This document shows, piece after piece, positions 11,735 through 22,329 of a stretch of DNA of 64,000 bases. Location of the stretch: assembly GCF_021869535.1 (NCBI RefSeq), contig NW_026262712.1, forward strand, positions 46,172,884 through 46,236,883. Reading direction: 5' to 3'. Positions within the stretch are counted from its first letter, which is position 1, and each line of letters begins with the position of its first letter. The position numbers and the translations under genes were made by a program. Below the pieces are notes generated by a model. It searched no databases and was not told the DNA's origin. It was given only the letters and a program-made list of their open reading frames with translations. This DNA comes from Mytilus californianus. Its lineage: Eukaryota > Mollusca > Bivalvia > Mytilida > Mytilidae.

Positions 11735-12302
11735 GCTAGAAAAATTTAAGAGAAAAAACAGTCAAATTAAATGACCCGAACGAAACACTAATAATTCGTA
11801 AAACAACTAGAGGTGCCAGAATCATTTTAGCCAAATGTCCACCACGACGAGATGCAAATGTGAAAATCGTTAGCCACATAATTGGGAAAGTAGCCGAAAG
11901 TTCTGATGTGGAAGGTTTACATACAGTCGGAAGTTTTATTAGACAAATTGTCATATCAACAGTGAGCAAATCTGGCGTAACGAAATTCACCTCACAGACA
12001 AAGGAACGGCAACACTTCTCAGACTATACGATACACTTGTCAAAGTCATCAAAGAAAAGTTGGACACTACAACTATAAATCTTAACCATTCTCACGTCGG
12101 TGCTTGTTTTTTTTTCTGTGGCGAAGAAGGACACAACTCTAGATTTTGCCGCAATGAATCAAAAATACATTTTTTGACCTGCTCAAAATTTGGACATAAA
12201 ATGCAAAAAATGCAGTTATTTTTTCAAATTAGGACACTGGCAATGCATGTAATGCCGAAACTTTTTTTTGCAAACAATGAACACATTTGCATGTTTACAT
12301 AA
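11735..12302 (+). pseudogene. LINE ORF1 remnant with CCHC zinc knuckle
   Basis: Frames around 11860-12302 encode a nucleic-acid-binding-type protein. The clearest part is CFFCGEEGHNSRFC near 12106-12150, a C-x2-C-x4-H-x4-C knuckle. A second, damaged knuckle, CSKFGHKMQKC, follows if a frameshift is crossed. ORF1 proteins of many LINEs bind the element RNA through such knuckles. The frame is broken at least twice upstream of the knuckle (reading moves between 11860-12078 and 12060-12302). It is probably non-functional. Confidence 0.7.
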
Positions 12303-12496
12303 CATATGTACTTTGTGTGATCATATTGAATGTAAATATAAAGGAATTGAAAACGATCAATACTATTCTTCCATAAATGCAGAAGAACCATACACTTTCA
12401 AAACACTACTTTAAAGAACAAAAGATTTTTGAATAAAAGAAGAAAAGAACCAATAGAAGCAACAAAAATTCAAAATAGTGAAAAAAAAAAAAAAAA

Positions 12497-13185
12497 ATGT
12501 TTAGAAGAAAGAAATTTTGGCCTAAAAAAAATGGATTAACAAAATGTTCTCATTTAAACAAATATTTATATATAAAAAAAATAACACATATTAGGGGAAT
12601 ATGTGAAACGTTCCTTACAAGTAACACGGAAGACATCTTTATTAGTATTAAAGAATGTGAACTTGAACGCAAAGATCAATGTGAAATAAGTGAGAAAAAT
12701 GGAGGGGGTGTAATTGCTTATGTTTCTAGCTCTTTAAAATACAAAAGAAGAACTGCTTTAGAAATTTGTTCACTGGAAAGTATATGGCTTCAGATACATT
12801 TCAAAGACTCAAAATCCCTCTTAACATGTTTTATCTACAGACCTCCTGATATACCACAATCGTGGATTGATGAATTTGAAAAGGAAATTGAGAAGGCAAA
12901 TGAATTAGAACTAGAAATCATAGTAATAAGCGATATCAATATCGATTTTACAGGGGGTGATTGAACAATAAATGGGGAAATCGTTTACATACACAATCTA
13001 TTGTACAATTAATTGATACTCCTACTCGTATCACATCAACATCAAGTACTATCATTGATCATGTTTATACTAACCACCCTGAAAATATAGTTGAAACAAA
13101 CGTCCCCAAAATAGCCCTTAGTGATCACTATCCATTATGCATTGCGAGAAAAATAAACAAAAAGATACCCAAGCTTACAACATAA
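12497..13185 (+). pseudogene. LINE ORF2 endonuclease domain (exonuclease-endonuclease-phosphatase fold)
   Basis: Residues encoded from 12690 on contain the typical AP-endonuclease order: GGGVIAYV, ESIWLQI, CFIYRPP, then ISDINID (usually GDFN/GDIN), after which a stop at 12962 breaks the frame. It resumes with IDTPTRIT, TIIDHVYTN and LSDHYPL. In LINEs this domain nicks target DNA to prime reverse transcription. The conserved Gly before the Asp of GDIN is Ser here. The N-terminus (with the first catalytic Asn) is degenerate. A short A-run (12480-12496) precedes it. Confidence 0.85.
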
Positions 13186-13579
13186 ACAAAATCGATATCG
13201 ATGTATCAAACACTAATATTTGCCAGCCAGATTGGCTTACAGATAAGGTGAAAGACGCTTCAAAGAAAAGAAACTATTATCAAAGCGAGAGGGATTGGAA
13301 AAATTTCTGTTATTGACGCAACAAATGTACAAAATTAATAGAAAAATCTTAACAGACCTATTTAAAGCAAGCAATAGAAAATATCAAAAAACCTAACGGA
13401 ATTTGGGCTTTACTTAAAGATTTAAAATCCAAAGCTCAAAATATATTCCATCTACCATGCATTTTGACAATAAAGAATATGATAGTATGCAAGATATAGT
13501 AAATCATTTCAACACACACTTTACAACAATAGGTGATAAATATGTTACAAATACACGCAATTTCAAGTAAATAAATTAA

Positions 13580-14464
13580 ATGATTATGTTCATAAAATAC
13601 CCGCTGATGTTGAATTTAAGATCCCGTTTATTAAACTAGATGAAACTAAGAAATTACTTTTCAACTATAAACATCCATAGCGACTGGACTTTATGAAGGA
13701 AGCTTTAGCCCTAAGTATAATATATTTAATCAACTTAAGTATACTAGAAGGTGTTTCCCCAGAAAATCTTAAACTAGCTAATTTATTGTAAATCAAATAT
13801 TTAAAAATGGTGAAGAATACATGCCAGAAGAGTACAGACCTATATCAATATTTCCTACGTTATCAAAAATATTTGAAAAACATATCGCAAAACATTTGTA
13901 TCTATATCTGTAAAAATATATAAAGTATTACATGAGGCACAAAATGGATTCCGATCTAACCACTACTGTCAGACAGCCCTTAGCAGTCCCTGATCATTCA
14001 ATAAAATGGTTTGAGTCGTACCTGTCTATCAGAAAACAAAACGTGTGCTCTGGTAATACAGCCTCAGACTCTTAATGTATCAAATATGGGGTTCCACAAG
14101 GGTAATTTTATGTCCCCTTCTGTTTGTTTTATTCATAAATGACATGACTTTAGAAGCCAGTTATACAGCTATTGACATATATGCTGATGATACAACTCTT
14201 CATACATATGGAACAAATAAGGGAGAGATAAAAAGAAAATTAATTTACGATGCCAACACCATAAATAATTGGTATTTGAACAATAGAATGGTTATAAATC
14301 TTTTAAAAACTACTTCTATGTTGATTGGAACAAATGAGAAACGGACTTTGCTAGGAAATAATATGAATATATCAATACAATATAGCCCAATCACATCCGT
14401 TGAAATACAGAAACTTTTGGGTGTATATATTGACAAAAATTTGGACTGGAAATTTCTAATTGAC
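13580..14464 (+). pseudogene. LINE reverse transcriptase domain, first part
   Basis: Pieces in different frames give RT motifs in the right order: EEYRPISIFPTLSKIFEK (13830-13880), AQNGFRSNHYCQTAL (13936-13982), a deletion joining to WFESYLS, then PLLFVLFINDM and YADDTT (the catalytic YADD box, near 14190), ending in LLGVYIDKNLDW. The fingers and part of the palm are lost between about 13985 and 14010. The sequence is stopped at 14465 by an inserted repeat, not by the original end of the domain. Confidence 0.85.
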
Positions 14465-14466
14465 TA

Positions 14467-15078
14467 AAGATATAAGACGATGTAGTATGAGTGCCAATGA
14501 AACATCTCTCCATCCAAGTCACAATTTATAAACGTAAACCATTATAGGTCAAAGTACGGTCTTCAACGTGGAGCCTTGGCTCACACCGAACAGCAAGCTA
14601 TAATGGGCCCCAAAAAATTACTAGTGTAAAACCATTCAAACGGGAAAACCAACGGTCTAATCTATATAGAAAACAAGAAACGAGAAACACTTAGGACAGG
14701 TGCAAACAATTGCAGCGGGTTGAAACGTTTTAATGGTATTAAACCTTCACCCTTATCTAAAACAATAGTGTGAGATCACAACATAGAAAGGCACACTATA
14801 AAATATCAATTGAAATGGCTTAACTCAATCAAAAGACATATTAACACAAGTGGAAATACACTGAACGAAGTAATTTGATCTATGATACAATGTTAATACA
14901 AAATCAACAAACTAAGGGATGAACAATTTAAGTAACAGTATCATTACAGTAATACCAAACACTTATCAAGGCTGGCATATAGACCAGATATAACCCTGAT
15001 TAAGTAAACATTAAATAACAAGAAAGCATTACAAATAGTATCAACAGGTCAAATAAACAAGAAAGTACGATTAGAGAG
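14467..15078 (+). mobile_element. 612-bp family D element inserted at TA inside LINE RT
   Basis: Starts AAGATATAAGACGATGTAGT and contains GCCAATGAAACATCTCTCCA, GGTCAAAGTACGGTCTTCAA and AGCAAGCTATAATGGGCCCC, all hallmarks of a dispersed family also seen at 18950-19045 (minus), 24595-24680, 26110-26255 (minus) and 56578-56760. TA lies on each side (14465-14466 and 15079-15080). Removing the insert plus one TA rejoins the LINE frame (..LID, then YVCKNFSSR..), which fixes the boundaries to the base. No coding capacity and no obvious terminal inverted repeats. Confidence 0.85.
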
Positions 15079-15345
15079 TATGTATGTAAAAACTTTAGTT
15101 CTCGTATCGCACTGCTATCAAGAATTAAGAAATGTTTGGATATCAGTAGTAGAAAGCTGTTTGATAATGCTTATATTCTGCACTTATTTGATTTTTTTTG
15201 CTCAGTATGGGGAAATTGTTATGAAGATGGATATAAAAAAATTCTTAAAATGCAGAAAAGAGCTGCAAGAATTATACTTGATGCACTAATACTAACACAT
15301 AGTATAAATTTGTATGAAATTGAGAAGGAAAATGAGGAATATGTC
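15079..15345 (+). pseudogene. LINE RT C-terminal part
   Basis: Downstream of the insertion the frame gives SSRIALLSRIK, NAYILHLFDFFCSVWGNC and ILKMQKRAARIILDA. This is the conserved post-RT region of LINE ORF2 proteins (usually LPLFDYC..VWGN and LQKRAARI). A family A repeat follows at about 15330, so the C-terminal end is replaced. Confidence 0.8.
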
Positions 15346-15905
15346 AAAGAGACAAAAACCCGACCAAAGAGTAGACAACAGCCGGAGGCCACCAATGGGT
15401 CTTCGACGCAACGAGAAAATTCAACACCCGGAGGTGGTCCTCAGCTGACCCCTAAATGAAATTTCAGCGAAAATGGACGTCACACCAAACTCCAAAACAT
15501 ATAAACGCAATAAAATAAAAAAAAACATACAAGACTAACAAAGGCCAAAGGCTCGTGACTTGGGACAGGCGCATAAATGCGGCGGGGTTAAACATGTTTT
15601 ATGAGATCTCAACCCTCCCCTATACCTCTAGCAAATGAAGAGTAAAGAAACACATAGCAATACGCACAGTGCAACTCAGTTTTAAAGAAGTCCGAGTCCG
15701 ATGTCAGAATAGGTAACAAAAAGAAAAAAGCAAAATGAAATTGATACATAAATTAACAAAGGACTACTACCAGACCTCAATTAAAACGATTGAAAGATTA
15801 CGTCTTCATCATATGAAAATCCAGTAAAATCCCTCCTGTTAGCGGTTTGGTATCATACCATCATAAAATATAAGAGAAGAACATAACCCATATCATGCCA
15901 ACAAC
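15330..15905 (+). repeat. family A dispersed repeat, near full-length
   Basis: Begins AATGAGGAATATGTCAAAGA and contains CCCGACCAAAGAGTAGACAA, AATGGACGTCACACCAAACT, GGCGGGGTTAAACATGTTTT and GAAAGATTACGTCTTCATCA, ending near the TGGTATCATACCATCATAAA block. Minus-strand copies lie at 36235-36875 and 49893-50520, with partial copies at 35105-35500, 9527-9600 and 11190-11250. No ORF. Confidence 0.85.
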
Positions 15906-16704
15906 TGTTTTTAGAATAAATGTGTTTATGTCAGATGCAAAGACACTATGAGTGAATGAATATTAATACCAAAATATGCAATCCGTAATGACCTGACAAC
16001 AGTACTTATAATCGATAGTTAAGTATATACTTTGTCAAGTTTATTCATTAAATTGAATTTAGCTCGAATGTTTACTATGCATTACATTCGAGATCGGAGC
16101 CATTCCTCGATATTGAATAAAAACTATACTCTAAATCCATCACAAAATAGAACTAGATTTTCGACTATTTTATAGTTTGATTGAATAATGATACGACTCG
16201 GGAAATCTGTAATGAAGATGCAGCTAAGATGTTCAATTCTTATTCATTTCTCATTGAAACTAAAAAAAAAAATTAAGAAAATAATACACACAATGTTAAA
16301 TAATAAATAATCTGATTTTGATAGCGCAGACTTCAACAAAATACCAATTTTCGTTTGTTCAAAGTTTGTTATACCAATAGATAAAATGAAAATCCAGCTT
16401 TAATGTTATTCCTGGAAGTATAGCCTTCCAGGAACGTCCATACTATATATTCTGTTCAGAAAATACACGTGTATGTATCCAAAACATCATGATAATCTTT
16501 CAAAATATCAAACTATCAAATGGGTTTTCACATTTTCATATTTTGATCATTAAACTACAACATTAAATTTCATAAATAAATGAAATAAATGAATGAAATA
16601 AATAAATGAATAAATATTATGTGCAAAATCAACAATTCTGAAGGCTAAACGACACTCTAGTCATGTCTGCTTAATTTTCAAATTTCAATATAAGAATAAA
16701 CTCA
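15906..16704. other. non-coding stretch with an A/T tetranucleotide microsatellite
   Basis: AAATGAAT-type short repeats lie at 16570-16616. The stretch at 16480-16700 resembles 28255-28395 (shared ACATGATAAT..TC, ATCAAACTATC, TTTTCACATTTT), so this is ancient duplicated non-coding sequence downstream of two PTB exons. Confidence 0.5.
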
Positions 16705-16920
16705 TCATATAAACCAGGCATGAAATTTTGTATTTACGCCAGACGCGCGTTTCGTCTACCAAAGACTCATCAGTGACACTCAAATCCCAAAAAGTTAAAA
16801 TTCCAAAAAAAGTACGAAGTTGAATAGCATTGAGGACCAAAAACTCCTAAAAGTTTTACCAAATACAGCTAAAGTAATCAATTCCTGAGGTAGAAAAGCC
16901 TTGGAACTTTGATAAGATTT
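16705..16920 (+). repeat. dispersed repeat family B, copy 2
   Basis: Same order of blocks as 9948-10165: CGTTTCGTCTACCAAAGACT, GAGCATTGAGG-type block, AAATACAGCTAAAGTAATCA, ATTCCTGAGGTA. Non-coding. Confidence 0.8.
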
Positions 16921-17479
16921 CACAATTTTAAATATTCAGTTGTATTTTGAAAGAGGTAGGGCTAATTTGCCCTTTATTTGTTTCCTTTGCTGGTTCGAAA
17001 TTAGAAAGTAAGTAAAACCAGGGAAGTACTATTATATAACTATAATAGGATCCTTTTATGGTTAAATTCATAAGTCTATTTAAGTGTCTATAAACATATA
17101 TTCTCAAATGATCAACAATTTATATCTATTTCAATAGTGTGAAAAGTGTTATCAAGCAAAAATGTTGCTGTAGAACACAAATTTTAGAATTTACATGCTT
17201 TTTAATAAACTTCTGCATCAAAGGACTTCAGTAACCAAGATCAACTTATTTATACATTTGAACCATCTTAAAGGGGCACTAGCTACGAAATATTATATAA
17301 AAAAAATAAAATATGATTTTTTTGTGTTCAATCATTTATGAAAGTTAAATAGTGAAATGATATTTCGCTTTAAGCAGCCAGTATGGTTCAGTTTTGTCAA
17401 AATAACATGAAACTCTGATCGAATTCTACATTTTTATAAGCATTGTTTTGTTTTAAAGTTTAATCCCTATCTTGTTCAT
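16921..17479. other. non-coding stretch, 3-prime side of the orphan PTB exon
   Basis: No feature recognised. It would be the 3-prime UTR or flank of the exon at 17480-17718 if that exon is transcribed. Confidence 0.4.
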
Positions 17480-17718
17480 TCAATGTTTGACCGCTGATCG
17501 TAACTTTTCCTGAATGATGGGTAAAAGGCGGATAATTTCATCTGGGTCATCTTTTGAACTACATATAAACGTGACACAACCTTCACCTAAAACATTCTTT
17601 CTCCCTACATTTACGGCCAATTCTTTGTCGATAATTGACTTTCCATATTGTCGTACTATGTTATATCTAAATTTGAAGACATCTTTTCCTGGTTTCACAG
17701 TGACAATGAAACACGGAT
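17480..17718 (-). pseudogene. orphan IRS-type PTB-like exon with internal 87-nt deletion
   Basis: Third member of the PTB exon family. It begins after the same acceptor (TTTGTCTTTCACTTCAG) as the exons at 30685 and 58462, starts DPCFIVTVKP and ends SAVKH then stop. It is 239 nt long where the other two are 326 nt. The missing 87 nt are exactly 29 codons, removing the segment that holds GQYRLCITPSGFILED in the 30 kb copy and joining KF directly to the IVRQYG block. The later GRKN and GEG..TFIC blocks are kept. Losing these early strands should wreck the PTB fold. No B-box exon was found between this exon and 28 kb, so it is probably a gene relic. Confidence 0.7.
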
Positions 17719-18239
17719 CTGAAGTGAAAGACAAATACTCGTTAATGCATTCCTATGAACGTAACAATACCTTTGCAATAGTTAATAAATATAATTATAA
17801 TTCATGTTAAAATGCCTCTTCCTATGGGTTAAATTTTATTCTACCACTTGGTTCCTATCGTGGAAAGGAGTAAGGCCACGAAATGCCAATATTAGCCCTG
17901 TGAGGTGACACAAAAGAAAAGAAATAAATTGGGTCCTTTATATCTAAAACGTATCTACGTATATCGTTATTTGTTATGGTATAAAATTTGATTGTGTGAC
18001 ACTTTGACTAAATTTGCAACAATATTTAGTCATTAGCGTGGTTGCGGCCTGTGTCAACATCGAAAACTTAAGTTTTGCTAACAAGCAAATCCTGATTCAA
18101 CGCCGCCATTTCAAAGGTAAGAAAGATTCGATGACGAAACAACTGTACCAACAATTTTTGCTTTTGCTGTAAATAGAAACAAATTCTATAGTGTTTTCTT
18201 TTATAAACAAAAAAATATTTTCAAGGGATAACACCTATC
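17719..18239. other. non-coding stretch upstream of the orphan exon
   Basis: Probable former intron. No coding signal. Confidence 0.4.
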
Positions 18240-18945
18240 GCCCTTAAAGCTAAGTATGTTTTATTTAGCCATTTACTCTGTAGTATAGGTTGTGACGGTT
18301 TTAAAGAAGGGAAGAAAGCTCCTGTTCTACAGGATGGTACTTGAAATTTGCTGATGTTTATGTTAGAAGATAGTCTGTTTGGTGGCATAAGAATGTTTTC
18401 TTTGTCATTGACCACATTCCTTTGCTAACGTAGTACATCATTGTGAGTCTGGATATTTTCCCTCGATCTGAGAGAGTGTTCCGTTCAGGTTGGTTAATTA
18501 TGTTATTAACATGTAAGATGTTATTTTATCTGTGAGTGACTTTTCTTATTACCATTTCCAATCGTTGTATGTTGTTCTGCTGGAAAGGATCACAGGCTGT
18601 AAATGCTGGTCTCACTAGAGATTAATATTTAGGTTCTTTCATTGTGAAGTTGCCGTTTATAGCGATCCGCCTGTAAGTTGGTACTTATGTGTCTTATGCT
18701 ATGATCAGGTATACTATTGTATTGGCGACATATAGTCTAATCCTTCATTCAATACCTTCTGGTTTGTCATTTATGTAGAAGAACAAACTGGGTTCGAGTT
18801 CGGAATCTTATGGGACACCAGAGTCTACATTAGTTTTCCCTGTTTTATCAACTCATTTCCTGTCCTAAAGGACATTTTAAATCCATTAGTTAGTTTTCCC
18901 TCTGATGCCAAATTAATCTAGGCCCTCCTGAATCCATGTTGTTTG
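18240..18945 (-). pseudogene. second LINE reverse-transcriptase remnant
   Basis: On the minus strand, frames with stops read TWIQEGL, VDSGVP.DSELEPSLFFYINDKPEGI, RLYVANTIVYLII, YQSLVRP.F, CDPFQQNNIQRLE and NNILHVNN. These match the RT order WIQ.FL, SGVPQGSVLGPLLF, INDLPEG, LFADDTIVY, SLVRP.LEY, WDP....I..LE of L2/CR1-like LINEs. The catalytic ADD is altered to VAN and several stops interrupt it, so it is dead. It is unrelated in position and strand to the LINE at 11.7-15.3 kb. Confidence 0.75.
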
Positions 18946-19045
18946 AATGGTTTTACACTAGTGATTATTTGGGGTCCTTTATAGCTTACTGTTCGATGTG
19001 AGCCAAGGGTTGAAGACCGTAGTTTGACCTATAATAGCAATTATT
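18946..19045 (-). repeat. family D fragment
   Basis: Minus-strand sequence GGTCAAACTACGGTCTTCAA, CCCTTGGCTCACATCGAACA, GTAAGCTATAAAGGACCCCA abuts the LINE remnant and matches 14540-14640. Confidence 0.8.
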
Positions 19046-19547
19046 GTTTATCAGATGATTGAATTTAATGAGGCTACTGGCGTATGTTGTTTTTGTTTGG
19101 ATTATAATGTGTGTGTATTATATATCAAAAGTGTCTGCTTACACTGGTTAACATTTAGGAACGCCTCTTTTTGTTTAGAATGAATACTATCACGTGCATT
19201 TTATTCTCAAGAGTGTAAAGCACGTTATAACTTTCTCACTTAGCATCTGTTTAGCCTCATACAAACATTTTGTTATACAAAAAATATAGTTATACAAAAA
19301 ATATTTTCGACATAGTCTATATTCTTTGATTTTATTTGTGCAATCTTCACCTGTCTAGTTATTACTGCCTGAGTATCTTCATAGACAATCTTTAGTGGAC
19401 ATTTAGAGTTTTTATACCGAAGAAACATTAGCCTGTATTAAAAGTGTGACGTTCCATTGTCTAAATTACGTACCATCCTAGCTGTTTGTTGGCCGACCAG
19501 TTTCTAAATTAAGTACCATCCTAGCTTTTTATTTGCTGACTTATAAA
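19046..19547. other. non-coding stretch
   Basis: Contains a short direct repeat of TATACAAAAAATA at 19274-19304. Nothing else recognised. Confidence 0.45.
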
Positions 19548-20090
19548 GGCAACAGTAGTATACCGCTGTTCGATACTCATAAATCGATAGAGATCAAAAC
19601 AAATCCGGGTTACAAACTAAAACTAAGGGAAACGCATCAAATATAAGAGGAGAACAACGACACAACAAAAACACAACATTAAAATGTAACACACCCAGAA
19701 ACGAACTATAATGTAACAATGGCCATTTTCCTGACTTGGTACAGGACATTTTAAGAAAAAAAAATGGTGGGTTGAACCTGGTTTTGTGGCATGCCAAACC
19801 TCCCGCTTTTATGGCAACGTCAAACACAACACCAAAACGACAACATCACATGACAGGACCACAATACAAATAAATGGGAGAACATATAGGACAAAGAAAC
19901 ACACGAATAATAGCTAACAAAAGGTACTAGGTTTAAAATTCAATACGCCAGACGTGCGTCTCGTCCACACAAGACCATCCAGTGACGCTCAGATGAAAAA
20001 AGCTTGAAAACCAAAACAAGTACAAAGCCAAAGAGCACCGAGGGCCAAAACTTCCAAAAAGTTGCGCCTAACACGGCCAGGGTTTTCTGC
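19548..20090 (-). repeat. family F long copy, inverted partner of 10305-10825
   Basis: Reverse complement of 10305-10825 across its length, from GGCAACAGTAGTATACCGCTG at the left to the GAGCACCGAGGGCCAAAAC block at the right. The pair are about 9 kb apart in opposite orientation. Confidence 0.85.
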
Positions 20091-20293
20091 CTGCGACAAG
20101 AACATCCTTATTATTTAGAATAATTTATAATTTTGCAAACAGTAAATTTTATAAAATGACTTTATAATAGATATACATGATAAAACCGAAGTGGGGACTA
20201 ACTACAGAATAAAAACGGATACATTACATAAAACAACTTAATCCAACGTATAAAAATACACAGCCGAGTTAGCCAAAGCATCAACGCACAAAG

Positions 20294-20338
20294 TGACGTC
20301 ACATTTGAAATTCTAAAAAAAAACACAAAGTGACGTCA
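20294..20338. promoter_or_regulatory. paired CRE-type palindromes upstream of the DIRS-like element
   Basis: Two perfect TGACGTCA octamers, at 20294-20301 and 20331-20338, sit in a duplicated context (CACAAAGTGACGTCACATTT, twice, 37 bp apart). TGACGTCA is the consensus CREB/ATF site. The pair lies about 530 bp upstream of the gag-like ORF at 20867 and may belong to the retrotransposon promoter or be fortuitous. No TATA context was established. Confidence 0.45.
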
Positions 20339-20866
20339 CATTTTAATTTGTAAAAATATTTCCCAAAAATAAGATAGGATTAGGATTGATTCAAGATTAG
20401 ATTTGTAATACTGACATTACATTTATTAATAACAATGAAAATTACAATACTTATTAATATCAAATTGTGGTAGTAATTAGATAATTAATTTTATTATCTA
20501 GCTATGTCGGTGTTTCTTCTGAATCAAACTGTAGACGAAATGTATCGTATAAATTTCGTTGAACCAAACTAAAATCTAATAAATGAAGGGGGTGATTAAT
20601 AATCTTTACAATAACACACGAATATAACAGAAAAGACGTTAAGACATTTGACAAAATCCGACGAGAATAACAAATATAACATCAAAATTAAATACATGAA
20701 TTTGGGATAGAAAGGTACCGTGACACGTCTTATAGCAATGCGGTTTTACACTCAGCAAAACAGTCACAATCGGGAATAAGTCACGTTCGTTAATTAAAAG
20801 ATCAGACGACTTAATGACAAACCACAATCTAACATGTGGTAAAAATGTCCTAATGTCCAATCTAAC

Positions 20867-21706
20867 ATGCCAAGAGGAAACTCTAAGAAAGGGACTCCAA
20901 CTAGAGGACAGGGGGTAAAAAGACGAAGAATGGCCGACTCTAAGAAGAAAGAAACAGCTGGTGAAGTCAATCCCAGATCATCTGGTGAGTCAGTTATTGA
21001 TGTTAGTAGTGTCCAAGGGCCCTCCCAAACGTCAACTGGGACAGAACCTAATTCATTTAATGAAAACATTCAGTTTTCACAAAGCCTTCCCTGTCTTGAG
21101 GAAAGTTTGTTTGACCAAATCGGGTGTTACGTACCCATGAAGCTAAAAGATAAGGTTTGGAAATATGAATTTATCGACCTGAGTTTGTTGATTAAATCTC
21201 CTAGAGAACTTGCAAATTTTCCTGACCAAGAGGGTGACTTAGTTGTAAAAGGGGGTTACATGCGGATTGAATCTTTACCATGTCGAGCTATACCAAACAT
21301 ACGCACATCGACAAGCGCTTTCATGATTTGTATGAGTAATTTGCTAGAGAAACAGAGTTCTTTGGCACAGGAACTGCTAAAGTACATGAGAGATATTCGT
21401 TTTGCAGCAAATGAATCATACGGTTGGGAAACATACGATGAGCAATTCAGACTCCGAAAAGCACAAAGACATCAGTCATCTTGGGCTGTCATAAACCAAG
21501 ACTTATTTTATATAACAACAGCTATGAGAGATCAAGGTCAAAGTAACGAAAGTAAAGTAGGTTTCAGTTCTCAAAGTGAGCCTCTTCATTCCTATCGTCA
21601 GTCATCAGGCCACGTGAAAAATTTTCAGCCACCTAAAACATGCAATGCATACAACACAAAAGGGAAGCGGTGTAATTTTAACCCTTGCAGATTCAAACAT
21701 GGATGA
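20867..21706 (+). CDS. DIRS-like gag protein, 279 aa, intact
   Basis: Uninterrupted ORF with a basic N-terminus (RGQGVKRRRMADSKKK, NLS-like), a Ser/Thr-rich linker (residues 35-75), a globular region containing VWKYEFIDLSLLIKSP and WETYDEQFRLRKAQ, and a C-terminal C-x8-C-x4-C-x3-H cluster (C-NAYNTKGKR-C-NFNP-C-RFK-H, residues 261-278). The FIDLS..L and YDEQFR.R blocks followed by a terminal Cys/His finger are what I recall from gag-like ORFs of DIRS/Ngaro-type elements in invertebrates; the finger probably binds element RNA. ATG at 20867 is preceded by AACATG with weak context. It is the only intact long ORF in the window, although its pol partner is broken, which suggests recent decay. Confidence 0.75.
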   Translation: MPRGNSKKGTPTRGQGVKRRRMADSKKKETAGEVNPRSSGESVIDVSSVQGPSQTSTGTEPNSFNENIQFSQSLPCLEESLFDQIGCYVPMKLKDKVWKYEFIDLSLLIKSPRELANFPDQEGDLVVKGGYMRIESLPCRAIPNIRTSTSAFMICMSNLLEKQSSLAQELLKYMRDIRFAANESYGWETYDEQFRLRKAQRHQSSWAVINQDLFYITTAMRDQGQSNESKVGFSSQSEPLHSYRQSSGHVKNFQPPKTCNAYNTKGKRCNFNPCRFKHG

Positions 21707-21991
21707 TCAGCATGCGGAGGTCACCCAGCTTACTTTTGTAAGAAATATTAAAATGTCGAAACAGAGAGACACATTTTCACTTTGTTTTTCCCCAGTTAAG
21801 GTTGAAAATTTAGCAATATATTTACATGATTAACCCCTTTTAGAAAGTGCCTCGTATTTATTGTCCGGTTTAAAATTTGATTTTTCCTTACATTACTCAA
21901 GCCCTCGTTTACCTACAGATTCCTAGAACTTAAAAAGTGCTATCGAGAGACCAGATATACTTCTTAAAAAAATAAGAAGGAAATAGATGTA

Positions 21992-22310
21992 GGGCGTGTT
22001 GCCGGTCCTTTTAAGTTTAGGCCTATTCCTTCTTTACGAATCTCGCCATTTGGTTTAGTTCCATATATTTTAAGGGTAGATGGGCTCATGGGTTATGGCC
22101 GAGAACGTGGCATAAGCGCGGTTTATTGTCTAACATTACATTTTGAGAACTATTCCCAGTAATGGTATCAATCATTCTGTGGGGGTCTGAACTTAGAAAT
22201 AAAAAGGTGTTGTTTCATATTGATAACGAAGGAGCAGTGCACATTCGTAACAGGAGCAGTGCACATTCGTAACAAGAAATTATCAAAATCATCGGATGTG
22301 ATGATTTTTA
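21992..22310 (+). pseudogene. RT/RNase H remnant of the DIRS-like element
   Basis: The N-terminal RT signature (GRVAGPF..., ...SPFGLVP) is followed after about 130 bp by LFHIDNEGAVHI and NKKLSKSSDVM, which correspond to the RNase H end of DIRS pol (DN..AV..I.NK..SK....M). The RT catalytic core is missing. A 22-bp block, AGGAGCAGTGCACATTCGTAAC, is duplicated in tandem at about 22231-22274 and shifts the frame. Confidence 0.7.
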
Positions 22311-22329
22311 TCTGACACCAACTCCAATT

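Larger units (their letters stand above)
11700..15345 (+). mobile_element. decayed non-LTR retrotransposon (LINE)
   Basis: The plus strand carries, in order, a CCHC zinc-knuckle ORF1 remnant (about 11.73-12.3 kb), an AP-type endonuclease (12497-13185), a reverse transcriptase (about 13.58-14.46 kb) and the post-RT C-terminus (15081-15345). All parts contain frameshifts, stops or internal losses. The endonuclease motifs (SDHYPL; IDHVYTN) and the RT YADD box fit a Jockey/CR1/L2-type LINE; the clade is not resolved. The RT is split by a 612-bp insertion at a TA. No poly-A tail is clear because a family A repeat abuts the 3-prime end. Confidence 0.9.
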
